This document shows, one piece after another, positions 24,704-33,873 of a DNA stretch of 64,000 bases; positions within the stretch are counted from its first letter, which is position 1, and each line of letters opens with the position of its first letter. The DNA lies in the NCBI RefSeq assembly GCF_004101865.1, contig NZ_CP026118.1, forward strand, positions 1,054,001 through 1,118,000. The letters are read 5' to 3'. The notes under the pieces are model-generated. The model made no database searches and had not been told where the DNA came from. It saw nothing but the letters and a program-made list of their open reading frames with translations. Source of the DNA: Halobacillus litoralis. GTDB taxonomy: Bacteria; Bacillota; Bacilli; Bacillales; Halobacillaceae. A program made the translations under genes and the position numbers.

Positions 24704-25426
24704 ATGATTGAAATCAATCACATCTCAAAAAGCTTCCCTGGTAAGCAGGCTGTCAAAAATCTTGATTTGAATATTCCGGATGGTAAGATCTTCGGTTTTC
24801 TCGGGCCGAACGGTGCTGGTAAATCAACGACGATTAAAATGATGACAGGAATCTTACCTATCGATGAAGGTTCAATTAGGATAAACGGTGTCGATGTGGC
24901 AGAAGCTCCGATGAAGGCAAAGCACTTATTCGGTTACGTACCAGATCGGTCTGACATCTTTCTAAGGTTAAAAGGGATCGAATATTTGAATTTCATTGCT
25001 GACGTTTTTCATGTACCGAAGCAGGTCAGAAAGGAAAAAATCGAATACTTGACCAAAAGCTTCGGCATTTATGAAGCACTGGATGATCACATCCAAACCT
25101 ATTCGCACGGGATGCGTCAAAAAATCGTCGTCAGCGGTGTACTCCTGCATGATCCAGATGTGTGGATACTCGACGAGCCTTTGACAGGACTTGACCCTAA
25201 ATCTTCCTATACATTAAAGGAAATGATGCGTGAACATGCAGCCAGAGGTAAAATCGTATTTTTCTCAACACATGTCTTAGAAGTCGTCGAACAGTTATGT
25301 GACGAAGTAGCTATTATCAATAATGGCCACGTCCAATTCCAAGGCAATATGGCTGAAATGAGGCAGCAATTCAAAGAAGACAACAACCTTGAGCGCCTTT
25401 TCTTGGAGTTGACTCAAAATGGGTAA
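24704..25426 (+). CDS. ABC transporter ATPase (exporter type)
   Basis: 240 residues with Walker A GPNGAGKSTT (about residues 37-46), a Q-loop at GYVPDRSDIF, the signature SHGMRQKI (YSHGM in place of LSGGQ), Walker B VWILDEPLTGLDP and the H-loop FFSTHVLE. The start at 24704 follows GGGTGGAAATT. It overlaps the permease gene by eight bases, so the two form an exporter pair of the ABC-2 type. No substrate clue is present. Confidence 0.92.
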   Translation: MIEINHISKSFPGKQAVKNLDLNIPDGKIFGFLGPNGAGKSTTIKMMTGILPIDEGSIRINGVDVAEAPMKAKHLFGYVPDRSDIFLRLKGIEYLNFIADVFHVPKQVRKEKIEYLTKSFGIYEALDDHIQTYSHGMRQKIVVSGVLLHDPDVWILDEPLTGLDPKSSYTLKEMMREHAARGKIVFFSTHVLEVVEQLCDEVAIINNGHVQFQGNMAEMRQQFKEDNNLERLFLELTQNG

Positions 25427-27062
25427 AGCATGGAAACTAATGAAAATCATGGTCAAAATGCAATTGTCGATGGCTGGTAAGAGTTCTATGGAGAAGTTCG
25501 GTTACGTTCTGGTAGGTCTAATGATGATCCCTTTCGGCCTGCTTATATTGTTCTTCATCCAGGGGCTGATCGGTAATATGTATGCGGCACTCGCCCCCAC
25601 AGGAAATGAAAGCGTAATTCTGGGTCTCCTGTTCGTCATGATGACCTTTGCCTTTTGTTTTATCAGTATAGGAACTGTGCTCAGCTCTTTTTATTTTGCT
25701 GAAGACGTGGAATCCTTTATCGCACTTCCTTTTCAGCCTTATCAAATATTATCCGGGAAGTCAGCGGTTCCCTTTTTATCCTTATATGGATTGAACAGCG
25801 TCCTATTATTGCCGTCCCTGATATTTTACGGCCTACATAGTGGCTCCGGGCTGCTCTATTACTTATTCGCTCTCATCCTATGGTTACTGACTCCCATCAT
25901 TCCGTTTGTACTCACCTCCATCGTGCTCATGTTCATCATGCGCTTCGCCAATATATCGAAGAACAAAGACCGGACAAAGGTGCTCGTAGGTCTGCTTGGC
26001 TTCGTATTCGCAATAGGTATCAATGTCCTCATTCGACTGGATTCAGGTGGTTCAAACAGCGACATTGCCAATATGGTCACTGAACAAAATGCACTTCTGG
26101 AACTTGTTACGAAGTTTTTCCCGAGCGCCTATTTCAGCAGCATTGCCCTTACTCAGCCAGGAACACTCAGCGGTATTTCATACTTTATCCTTATGATCGT
26201 CCTTTCCGCAGGCGCTATCGTGCTGTTTTTAACAATGGGACAGAAATTTTACTTTAAAGGGGTGCTTGGACTCTCCGGTGGGAAAAGAAGTACTTTCAAA
26301 GAAGAGAATATCCAGAAAAAATTAAAGCAGCAGCCGGTTTTATATAGTTTGTGGAGAAAAGAAATGAAAATCATTTTCCGAACGCCGACTTTCTTCACAC
26401 AAATCGTGGTTCAGAGTCTCTTTCTACCCGTCTTCCTGATCATCATCATCCTTCTTGATCCAAATGGACCGCTCACAGAGATGGGAGCCCAACTGAATGA
26501 TATAGATGGTAAAAAAGCGATTCTGGGCATGTTCGGTTTTTCTGTTATTGCTTTCGGAATTAATCCAGCCTCTTTTTCGTCCATTTCAAGAGATGGGAAA
26601 AGCTGGAACACACATCTCCATTTACCTATCCCACCAAGTACGGTGATTTTGAGTAAGCTCTGGACATCCTTTTTCATGAATTTGTTGTCCATGCTGCTGA
26701 TCAGTGCTGCCGCCTTATTTATACTCAATGTCCCCTTCACAATCTGGGGAATATGGTTTGTGCTTTCCTTAGTATTGAGCTGGATTGCCAGTATTGCAGG
26801 CTTGGTCGTCGATTTCACCAGTCCGAAGCTTAATTGGACAGACGAAAGGGAAGTTTTTAAAGGGAGGTTCATCGGAATAGCTCCGTTGGCGATTGAAGCG
26901 GTAGTTTTCGGAGTGATTATCCTTGTCCTTTGGAACATAAGTGGGCTCAAGGGGATCTGGTCGGTCTCAGCAGTCCTTTTGTCTATACTTACCTTGCTGT
27001 CAGTGATCAGTCATGTAGGGTTGAAGTTTGTGATAAAATCCAAATATCATCAGATCAGCTAG
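25419..27062 (+). CDS. ABC-2 type exporter permease
   Basis: 547 residues with about 12 hydrophobic segments in two blocks, separated by a cytoplasmic segment with KKLKQQPVLYSLWRKEMKIIFRTPTFF (in pieces), the typical coupling region of large ABC-2 permeases of Firmicutes. It is translationally coupled to the ATPase. It may export a peptide, lipid or antimicrobial compound; nothing in the window narrows this. The convergent hairpin at 27136 ends the transcript. Confidence 0.87.
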   Translation: MGKAWKLMKIMVKMQLSMAGKSSMEKFGYVLVGLMMIPFGLLILFFIQGLIGNMYAALAPTGNESVILGLLFVMMTFAFCFISIGTVLSSFYFAEDVESFIALPFQPYQILSGKSAVPFLSLYGLNSVLLLPSLIFYGLHSGSGLLYYLFALILWLLTPIIPFVLTSIVLMFIMRFANISKNKDRTKVLVGLLGFVFAIGINVLIRLDSGGSNSDIANMVTEQNALLELVTKFFPSAYFSSIALTQPGTLSGISYFILMIVLSAGAIVLFLTMGQKFYFKGVLGLSGGKRSTFKEENIQKKLKQQPVLYSLWRKEMKIIFRTPTFFTQIVVQSLFLPVFLIIIILLDPNGPLTEMGAQLNDIDGKKAILGMFGFSVIAFGINPASFSSISRDGKSWNTHLHLPIPPSTVILSKLWTSFFMNLLSMLLISAAALFILNVPFTIWGIWFVLSLVLSWIASIAGLVVDFTSPKLNWTDEREVFKGRFIGIAPLAIEAVVFGVIILVLWNISGLKGIWSVSAVLLSILTLLSVISHVGLKFVIKSKYHQIS

Positions 27063-27135
27063 CGAAAAACAGTTCAATCATCTGGAATAATCGGAACCCG
27101 AAACAGCAAATAACTTCTTAATAGTTGGAGACCTC

Positions 27136-27177
27136 AAAAAAAACACGATCTGAGTTAGCTGCTCAGATCGTGTTTTT
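27136..27177. terminator. Bidirectional terminator
   Basis: A 14-bp stem AAACACGATCTGAG/CTCAGATCGTGTTT with A and T runs on both sides, between the ABC permease and the zinc-ribbon gene. Confidence 0.92.
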
Positions 27178-27215
27178 GGGTACTGCCTGTTCATTGGAGA
27201 GTTGATATACAATCA

Positions 27216-27422
27216 TTATCCTCCGAAGAAAAAGTCGAAAATATTACCCGCTTTGGAAGCGTTCTTGTTATAGAACTCCGAATAGCCACAGTTCTTACAA
27301 AACACTACAGTAAATTGGTTGTTCTGGACATCGAACATTTTTGACAACCCTGCACCAGTCATTGAAACATCCTTCTGATCCGCATCTGTACTTCCACATT
27401 TGATACATCCTTGTTCGCTCAT
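27216..27422 (-). CDS. Zinc-ribbon protein, DUF2082-like, 68 aa
   Basis: Two CxxC knuckles (Cys6/Cys9 and Cys42/Cys45) with a beta-rich segment between, and the ending FCKNCGYSEFYNK, match small predicted nucleic-acid-binding zinc-ribbon proteins (DUF2082 group). The C-terminus is hydrophobic (NIFDFFFGG). The start follows AGGGAGGCTTCTTCAA. It lies directly downstream of the broken universal stress gene. Confidence 0.82.
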   Translation of the reverse strand: MSEQGCIKCGSTDADQKDVSMTGAGLSKMFDVQNNQFTVVFCKNCGYSEFYNKNASKAGNIFDFFFGG

Positions 27423-27445
27423 TTGAAGAAGCCTCCCTCTTTCAA

Positions 27446-27861
27446 TTAAATTACTTCACAATCATGACAGGACATTTTGCCCGTTCTCACACTACCCAAT
27501 ACCATTTCTTGCAGTGTATTCAAACCTCTGCTTCCGATGATGACGAGATCGAATTCTCCTTCGTTGGCATACTTGACTATAGCCGGACCAGGGGCTCCAT
27601 GCCGCATTTCTATGTTGAAGGAGACATTTTCTTCACTAAGAATGTTTTCGACGGGACGAAGTCGCTGGTGACGGCGTTGATCGATTGTCTCTTTATTCCC
27701 TCCGGTCAACACATCGGATTTAGATTGACCTCCATCAAACACATAGATTACTGTGACTTCCCCTGCCCTTTGAAGTGAAGTGAAGAGAGTTCAGCTGCAC
27801 GCTTTGCAGCTCGTATGGAATGTTCTGAGCCATCTGCTGCTAACAAAATCTTCTTATACAA
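27446..27861 (-). pseudogene. Universal stress protein (UspA/NhaX-like), broken by two frameshifts
   Basis: Read from TTG 27861 the sequence gives YKKILLAADGSEHSIRAAKRAAELSSL, written here in outline as the UspA N-terminus, then hits a stop. A third copy of the 5-bp unit TGAAG (27771-27785, plus strand) shifts the frame; removing one copy restores QRAGEVTVIYVFDG. The middle keeps the nucleotide-binding block DLVIIGSRGLNTLQEMVLGSV. After GSV the frame is lost again: the conserved ending RAKCPVMIVK plus stop is read in the next frame (stop at 27451-27453). Two independent lesions make a simple base-call error less likely. Confidence 0.85.
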
Positions 27862-28138
27862 AAGGAAGCCCCCTTCTGCCTGTGCTCCTATTTTCCATTT
27901 ATTTTACCATGTTTTACAATTCCAGTGCAGAAAACTGCAGATAGTCCAAAATTTTGTCATTTATGTGTTATCACCCTCTAAAACAATGAATATTAACGAA
28001 TTAGAGAGTATCAACTACATTTATGCGCTTACATCCGATTATGTTTTTTTCCCAGATGGTGATATAATTTTCCTCGGTTTTGCCGGATTTATATGCTGTC
28101 ACGGGCAGCATAAGTAATATTTTGAGAGAGGTGCGAAT

Positions 28139-29598
28139 TTGAACACTGAAACACTTAAACAACAATGGTTTGGAAACGTAAAAAACGATACGCCCTCAGG
28201 GTTGGTCGTGGCAATGGCGCTCATCCCTGAAGCGATAGCTTTCTCTATCATCGCTGGAGTCGACCCCATGGTAGGTTTGTACGCTTCCTTCTGCATCGCT
28301 GTCGTCATCGCTTTTATGGGTGGTCGTCCTGGCATGATTTCTGCCGCTACCGGTGCAATGGCACTATTGATGATCACCTTAGTGAGTGAACATGGGCTGG
28401 AATACTTGCTTGCTGCTACGATTTTGACTGGTATTTTACAATTCGTATTAGGGGCACTTAAAATCGGTCAATTCATGAAGTTCATTCCAAGGTCTGTCAT
28501 GATCGGCTTCGTCAATGCCCTTGGTATTCTTATTTTCACTTCCCAACTCCCTCACTTCGAAGGGGCTGGTTGGGCTATGTATGCGATGGTAATAGGTTCA
28601 CTTGCTATCATATACATTTTACCCAAATTCACTAAAGCTGTACCGTCACCGCTCGTTGCAATCGTCGTCATGACAATTGTAGCCGTCTCGACGGGAGCAG
28701 GACTGAAAACCGTCGGAGATATGGGCGAGCTCTCAAGTACATTGCCCATTTTCTTACTTCCTGACATCCCATTGACCTTTGAAACGTTGCAAATCATTTT
28801 TCCGATTTCACTGGCTCTCGCCTTTGTCGGGTTACTTGAATCGTTGCTGACTGCTCAAATCGTTGATGATATGACAGATACAGTCAGTGATAAAAACAAA
28901 GAAGCAAGGGGACAAGGGATGGCTAACGTAGTGTCAGGGCTCTTTGGCGGCATGGCTGGCTGCGCAATGATCGGGCAATCTGTCATCAATGTTTCTTCTG
29001 GTGGTCGCGGACGCTTATCCACTTTGGTCGCTGGAATTTTCATGATGCTCCTGATAATCGTTTTCAACGATTTACTGGTGCAGATCCCCATGGCAGTTCT
29101 TGTAGGGTCATGGTTATGGTTTCCATCGGTACATTTGATTGGAGTTCCTTAACAAGGTTCCACAAAGTCCCTCTTACAGACTCAGTCGTAATGGTGGTCA
29201 CCGTCGGAACAGTCGTAAAGACACACGATTTGTCCAAAGGCGTTTTAGCTGGTGTCATCTTGAGCGCCATTTTCTTCGTAGCTAAGATTTCTAAGATTCA
29301 TGTAGAGAAAGTTTATGAAGAAAGCACGATGACATTGGTTTATAAAGTGCGCGGTCAAGTATTCTTTGCTTCTATAGAAAATTTACTGAAACATTTCGAT
29401 TATAATGTCGATGCAAAAAAAGTAGTGATCGACTTTTCGGATTCCCATGTATGGGATGACTCTGCCGTAGCTGCTCTCGATAAGCTTGTCTTAAAATACA
29501 GGGAAAATGATGTGGATGTCGAAATGGTCGGTTTAAATAAAGACAGCTCTCAACTCGTAAAACGTTTAGCGCTTCATGATACTTTATCCAATCATTAA
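28139..29598 (+). pseudogene. SulP family anion permease with STAS domain, one frameshift
   Basis: The first 337 codons (from TTG 28139, with GAGAGGTG in front) encode the SulP membrane domain, including [20 protein letters not shown] and [19 protein letters not shown]. At about 29108-29112 (GTAGGGTCATGG) one G appears to be missing. The continuation [12 protein letters not shown], the last TM and the STAS domain (VVIDFSDSHVWDDSAVAALDKL) lie in the next frame up to 29598. Restoring one base gives a 486-residue protein, normal for SulP/YbaR-like bicarbonate or sulfate-type transporters. It is either a real mutation or a homopolymer miscall. Confidence 0.88.
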
Positions 29599-29600
29599 AC

Positions 29601-29642
29601 AAAAACGCAAAGCCTTTGAATTCAGGGCTTTGCGTTTTTTTC
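29601..29642. terminator. Shared terminator of sulP and the GNAT remnant
   Basis: A stem AAACGCAAAGCC/GGCTTTGCGTTT followed by T residues; the stop codon of the convergent GNAT gene lies inside it. Confidence 0.85.
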
Positions 29643-30184
29643 ATTTTCTTCATTCCATTCTTCTCTCAACATGCTATATACTAAGGAATCTCTCCACTCG
29701 CCCTTAATCAATAAATCCTTCCTCAACATCCCTTCTTTGATCATTCCTATTTTTTCCAAAACCCGGATGGAAGGCAGGTTCTGCGGAGAAGACGTAGCAA
29801 CAACGCGGTGGAGCTCACAAGTTACAAAGCAATAGTTAAGCATCAGCAGAGTCGCCTCGGTGGCAAAACCTTCCCCCAACGGTCCTGATGGATAATGAAG
29901 CCGACCTCCCCCACTCCGTCCCAGTCTCTTATGTTCATTTCAATATTTCCTACAACTGCCCCAGAACTCTTTTCAACAATAACAAATACAAAGCGGCCGC
30001 GGTGCCTTTGCATTCTGTCGAGCATAGCCTGCCGAACAAAAAATTTGCAGTCATCTGGAGTATTCGGCCCCCAGGGCTGGTATTTCACTGTTTCCTCATT
30101 AGAAGAATAAGGTTGGAATGCTGCCCAATCTTCTGGCAGAACTTCTCTCAAATATATACGATCATTCTCTTCTACAACGTCCAT
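29622..30184 (-). pseudogene. GNAT acetyltransferase (RimJ/RimL-like), one frameshift
   Basis: The N-terminal part reads from ATG 30184 (DRIYLREVLPEDWAAF ... GEVGFIIHQDRWG). The C-terminal part with the acetyl-CoA loop (GEGFATEATLLMLNYCF) and VLEKIGMIKEG lies in another frame. Adding one base to the run of five C at 29874-29878 (plus strand) rejoins them into a 187-residue protein of normal family length. It resembles ribosomal-protein Ser/Ala acetyltransferases. As with sulP, the lesion is a one-base loss in a G/C run. Confidence 0.85.
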
Positions 30185-30225
30185 TAAACGTATCACGTCC
30201 TATGATGTATTCTCATGCGTCCACC

Positions 30226-30498
30226 TTAAAAAAGAGCCCGGAATGATTCCATCCACTCGGCAGGGTGCTCCTTCACCATATAGGTGCGTACCCCCTTGAT
30301 GGTGTGCAAATATAGAAATCCATAGGTACCTGTCAAGCCTTTATAAGAAACATCATGAACATCTTTCAATACGAATTTCTCTGTCGGAGTGACGATTTCA
30401 TCCTCATACAGATCCAGGGTCTCCTGATGCTCTATATAATGTTGTTGGTTGTTTTCAATCACACGTGTTTTCACAAAAACAGACTGAGAGCAAATCAA
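30226..30498 (-). CDS. Conserved hypothetical protein, 90 aa
   Basis: A small beta-rich protein. It has VKTRVIENNQQHYIEHQE, an acidic middle, YKGLTGTYGFLYLHTIKGVRTYMV and a short C-terminal helix, which suggests a PH-like fold (inference). There are no membrane segments. The start is TTG at 30498 with AAAGGACGATTCTT in front. It precedes the GNAT remnant on the same strand. I do not recognise a function. Confidence 0.65.
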   Translation of the reverse strand: MICSQSVFVKTRVIENNQQHYIEHQETLDLYEDEIVTPTEKFVLKDVHDVSYKGLTGTYGFLYLHTIKGVRTYMVKEHPAEWMESFRALF

Positions 30499-30666
30499 AA
30501 GAATCGTCCTTTCTTCCTAAACTTCTAACCTGATTATAACTTATATAGTAGTTGAGTGCCTGTGCCAGATAAAAGAAAGCGATATAACTTTCCTTCCCTT
30601 CATTTTTATATTAGGATGGTAAAGGTGTTTTTTTTGCACAACCTAAACACAAGAGGGAGGACTATC

Positions 30667-31536
30667 ATGAGCGATCGTAATAAAGGAATAATCTTACTAC
30701 TCATATCCGCTTTCGGCTTCTCGATGATGGCTGCGCTCGTCAAGCTATCAGGAGATGTACCGACAGTTCAAAAGACTCTATTCCGTAACCTGGTGTCCGC
30801 GATCATCGCATTCGGTTTCGTTCTATACAATAAAGAGCGTTTGTTCGGTAAAAAAGAGCATCAAACGCTGTTACTTTCCCGTTCAGCACTTGGCACCATC
30901 GGTATGGTCCTGTTTTTTTATGCCATTGATAACCTTGTCCTCTCTGACGCGGACATGCTCAACAAGTTGAGCCCATTTTTATTGATCATATTTTCAGCTA
31001 TCTTTTTGAAAGAGAAAGCACGTATGTATCAAGTACTGGCCATAATCATCGCTTTCATAGGCACGTTGTTTATCATCAAGCCCGCCTTTTCGCTTGAACT
31101 CATCCCTTACTTAGCCGGAATCTTCTCCGCTGTATTCGCAGCAGGAGCCTATACTTTATTACGCGTGTTAGGAGATAAAGAAAAATTCTACACCATCGTC
31201 TTTTATTTTTCCTTTTTCACGACAGTAACCCTGTTGCCATTTACTATAGCGTTTTATGAACCGATGACAGGAATGCAGTGGGTGTACCTGCTATCCGCAG
31301 GTGCTTTTGCGACTTTAGGTCAATTCGGTCTGACCATTGCATACAAATACGCGCCCGCACGGGAGATTTCGATTTTCTTCTATTCCACAGTCGTTTATTC
31401 CGCACTGATCAGTATTTTCTTATTCGGACAAATCCCTGAAATCCTCAGCATACTGGGGTACATCACCATCTTCGGCGCTTCTTTGTATATGTTCATGAAA
31501 AATAACAAAGAGGCAAAAAAAGCAGAGACTGACTGA
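30667..31536 (+). CDS. EamA/DMT family transporter
   Basis: 289 residues with ten hydrophobic segments in two EamA repeats: GIILLLISAFGFSMMAALVKL at the start, with the second repeat beginning near residue 148. The blocks VVYSALISIFLFGQIPEI and KEKARMYQVLAIIIAFIGTL are typical of DMT exporters. Substrates are small metabolites or amino acids, not defined here. The start is ATG 30667 with GGGAGGACTATC; the longer upstream frame lacks a ribosome binding site. Confidence 0.9.
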   Translation: MSDRNKGIILLLISAFGFSMMAALVKLSGDVPTVQKTLFRNLVSAIIAFGFVLYNKERLFGKKEHQTLLLSRSALGTIGMVLFFYAIDNLVLSDADMLNKLSPFLLIIFSAIFLKEKARMYQVLAIIIAFIGTLFIIKPAFSLELIPYLAGIFSAVFAAGAYTLLRVLGDKEKFYTIVFYFSFFTTVTLLPFTIAFYEPMTGMQWVYLLSAGAFATLGQFGLTIAYKYAPAREISIFFYSTVVYSALISIFLFGQIPEILSILGYITIFGASLYMFMKNNKEAKKAETD

Positions 31537-31604
31537 GATTTTCGACAAGCATATTAAATCACTGATAAGGAAGCCAAGCGGGAACTTTATAGTTCTAAAG
31601 GCAG

Positions 31605-31765
31605 AAAAGAGGCTGCGTCAAAATACTGACTGCCACTGGAAATGACGAACAATAGGGTAGAATGGATCAAATGGAGCGGCGTGGTATTTTTTGCTTCATA
31701 AAGAGGACCCGAACGAATTCGTCCGGGTTCTCTAGCGGAAAAGTTCTTTTGCCGCAGCCTCTTTT
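31605..31765. repeat. Repeat family B, short copy B2
   Basis: The termini AAAAGAGGCTGCGTCAAAA and TTTTGCCGCAGCCTCTTTT are nearly exact inverted repeats. Inside are ACTGCCACTGGAAATGACG and GAATGGATCAAATGGAGCG as in B1, then GCTTCATAAAG and a CCCGAACGAATTCGTCCGGG hairpin shared with B3. The central CCTGCGGG section is missing. It lies between convergent genes and its arms probably serve as a terminator; it ends at the first base of the ABC-F stop codon. Confidence 0.72.
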
Positions 31766-33345
31766 CATTTCCTCTTCGCCATCTTCAATTTAGCTAAAGT
31801 ATCTTGATAAGCTGTTTCCAGATCTTCCAGCTTATCTTTCGGTCCAGGCACACTCAATCGACTGACTAACTCAGACAATTTCGTTTCCAGGGCCATTTGA
31901 TCATAAACTTCTTCATCAGCTTCAGGAGGGGACTGCAAATATTCCTGCCATTCAGCCCAGGTTCCATCAAAACCTTTCATTTCTCCATTCTCAATCATCC
32001 ATAATTGATCTGCTGTCCTGTTAATAAACTCCCGATCATGGGAAACAAAAAGAATCGTCCCTGGATAATCCACGATCAATTGCTCCAATGCTTTAATAGC
32101 TTCAAGATCTAAATGATTCGTCGGTTCATCCAGGATAAGAATTGGTGAACCGCTTGTCATTAAACGAGCAAGACCCAGCTTTACACGCTCTCCCCCACTT
32201 AACTGATACAGTAGTTTGTTCATGTCTTCCGTAAAGAATTTCAATCTTGCTAAGATGATCCGGATGTTCGTTTCTGAAAGAGGACTGCCTTCACTTACAT
32301 AGTCATATACCATTTCTTCTAATGGCATTTCTTCTAAAGCTTGATGCAGATAACCGATTTCGACGCCGTCCGGAAACCATTCTTTACTATTCAAGAGGCA
32401 TTGAATCAGGGTGGACTTCCCTGCCCCATTCTTCCCGATCAAAGCTGTTTTTGAACCTGTTTTCCACACTAGGGGTTTCGTACGAAATAAGAGTTTTTGC
32501 CCTGCCACTACATCCATCACTTCAAGTCTGCCAATCATTTTCTGAGTCACCGGTTGTATTTGCTCAAATTCCATCTTGACCTCCTCCCACTCCATCGGCT
32601 TTTCGACTTTTTCTATACGCTCCAATCTTCGCTCAAGCGTCTTGCTTACTCGTTCTACTTTCTTTTGCTGTGCCGCAGCTTTATTTTTCCCCAATTGCCA
32701 TTCCGAATTACCCATCCTTTTCGGGGGTTTCCTCATTCCTTTTGACTGATCCCGCTTTTGACGAACTCTTTCTTCTATTCTTTTTTTCTCTTTAAGATAC
32801 TGTTCATGCTTTTCATATTGTTTCTGAATTTCTAACCTTTTTTGCTCTTCATAAAAGAAATAATCGCCATTAAAGACTCTTATTTTTCCGTCATCCAATT
32901 CCCAAATTTTCTCACAGGTACGATTTAACAGCATTCGATCGTGCGACACAATGACATATGCTCCCTTATGCTGAAGAAGTTCATCCTCCAGCTTCTCTAC
33001 ATGGTGCCAATCTAAATTGTTCGTAGGTTCATCTAGAAAAAGCAATGGGGGACCATTTTCAAACAATGATTCAAGCTTCGCTAAGGTTTTCTCCCCGCCA
33101 CTGAGTGAAGGTGATATTTCAAGGTCTTCATTCAGCTGTTTCATCCATCCGTAAGTCGTGTGCCACTCTATCTGTGGTATGACGTCCAATTCCCCCATCA
33201 AATATTTTATAAGCAGGGTCTTCCCTTCTCCATTTTTCCCGACCAAACCAATACGCTCCCCTTCATGTATGCGAAGCTCTTTGATGTTCAAGATTTCCCG
33301 TTCGCCGATTTCGTATCTTATATTCATAGCTTTCATTTTCAACAT
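31765..33345 (-). CDS. ABC-F ATPase, probably ribosome-protection (antibiotic resistance) type
   Basis: 526 residues with two ATPase domains and no membrane part. The first has Walker A GKNGEGKTLL, signature LSGGEKTLAKLE and Walker B LLFLDEPTNNLD. The linker is long, basic and coiled-coil (KRLEIQKQYEKHEQYLKEKK), and the second domain has GKNGAGKSTL, LSGGERVKLGLA and LDEPTNHLD. Msr/Vga/VmlR-type proteins of this size displace antibiotics from the ribosome. The C-terminal coiled extension also fits. The start is ATG 33345 with GGGAGGTTTTTTT; the frame is open for 31 more codons upstream. Confidence 0.85.
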   Translation of the reverse strand: MLKMKAMNIRYEIGEREILNIKELRIHEGERIGLVGKNGEGKTLLIKYLMGELDVIPQIEWHTTYGWMKQLNEDLEISPSLSGGEKTLAKLESLFENGPPLLFLDEPTNNLDWHHVEKLEDELLQHKGAYVIVSHDRMLLNRTCEKIWELDDGKIRVFNGDYFFYEEQKRLEIQKQYEKHEQYLKEKKRIEERVRQKRDQSKGMRKPPKRMGNSEWQLGKNKAAAQQKKVERVSKTLERRLERIEKVEKPMEWEEVKMEFEQIQPVTQKMIGRLEVMDVVAGQKLLFRTKPLVWKTGSKTALIGKNGAGKSTLIQCLLNSKEWFPDGVEIGYLHQALEEMPLEEMVYDYVSEGSPLSETNIRIILARLKFFTEDMNKLLYQLSGGERVKLGLARLMTSGSPILILDEPTNHLDLEAIKALEQLIVDYPGTILFVSHDREFINRTADQLWMIENGEMKGFDGTWAEWQEYLQSPPEADEEVYDQMALETKLSELVSRLSVPGPKDKLEDLETAYQDTLAKLKMAKRK

Positions 33346-33508
33346 AAAAAAACCTCCCTGTTCCGTCCCAGAGAGGCATACGTCTGTTATTGCTGTAATG
33401 ACACCAAGACATATTGTCAAAAGGTGCTGAATGAGCAATGGAAGTTCCTTTTTTTATGGGCTGAGAATAGCAGGGTTCAATTTTTCATATGAGGAGGAGG
33501 GAATTGTT

Positions 33509-33538
33509 ATGCAAAGTAGTGAAGTAAAACGCAGTTAG
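33509..33538 (+). CDS. Possible 9-codon leader micro-ORF
   Basis: An exceptionally strong GAGGAGGAGGG lies seven bases before ATG, which opens a nine-residue frame (MQSSEVKRS) and a TAG stop. A complementary GCTCCTCT follows 10 bases after the stop. It is on the same strand as, and 320 bases upstream of, the methyltransferase gene. Short ORFs of this kind often act as ribosome-stalling leaders, but no direct evidence is available. Confidence 0.35.
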   Translation: MQSSEVKRS

Positions 33539-33594
33539 ATTGCATGGCGCTCCTCTGAACAATGTCTAATACAGCTTTTTTTAAAAAAGGACAG

Positions 33595-33659
33595 ACTAAT
33601 CCTGTATCTGGAACGAGTGAATTCAAATATTCTCATACTCGTAAAAAAACAGGATTAGT
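33595..33659. repeat. Nested inverted repeat, possible RNA structure
   Basis: The outer arms ACTAATCCTGT/ACAGGATTAGT (33595-33605, 33649-33659) are perfect. The inner arms ACGAGT/ACTCGT (33613-33618, 33637-33642) are also perfect. No clear U-run follows, so it is more likely a structured leader or protein-binding site than a terminator. It belongs to the 400-base gap between the ABC-F gene and the methyltransferase gene. Confidence 0.55.
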
Positions 33660-33759
33660 ACTTCATTGCTTTAAACGTCAGTCCCTTCTTTTTTCATTAC
33701 GTTTATTATATGATAGATTTGTGCAAAAATTCAATATGTTTTTTCAGGGAGGTATGGAG

Positions 33760-33873
33760 ATGAGCAAAGTGGTTTTATATATTGAGCGGGGGTCGGTAAT
33801 GAGGTTCGTCTTTTCCAAACGAATGAACTTGAAGAAGAACTCTTACACGACGGAGGCAATTCATGATTTCTGA
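33760..33873 (+). CDS. Possible 37-codon ORF overlapping the methyltransferase start
   Basis: AGGGAGG stands seven bases before ATG 33760. The frame encodes a basic peptide (SKVVLYIERGSVMRFVFSKR...) and stops at 33871-33873, overlapping the first codons of the methyltransferase by 11 bases in another frame. This arrangement would couple translation of the two. It may be a leader peptide or a spurious frame. Confidence 0.4.
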   Translation: MSKVVLYIERGSVMRFVFSKRMNLKKNSYTTEAIHDF

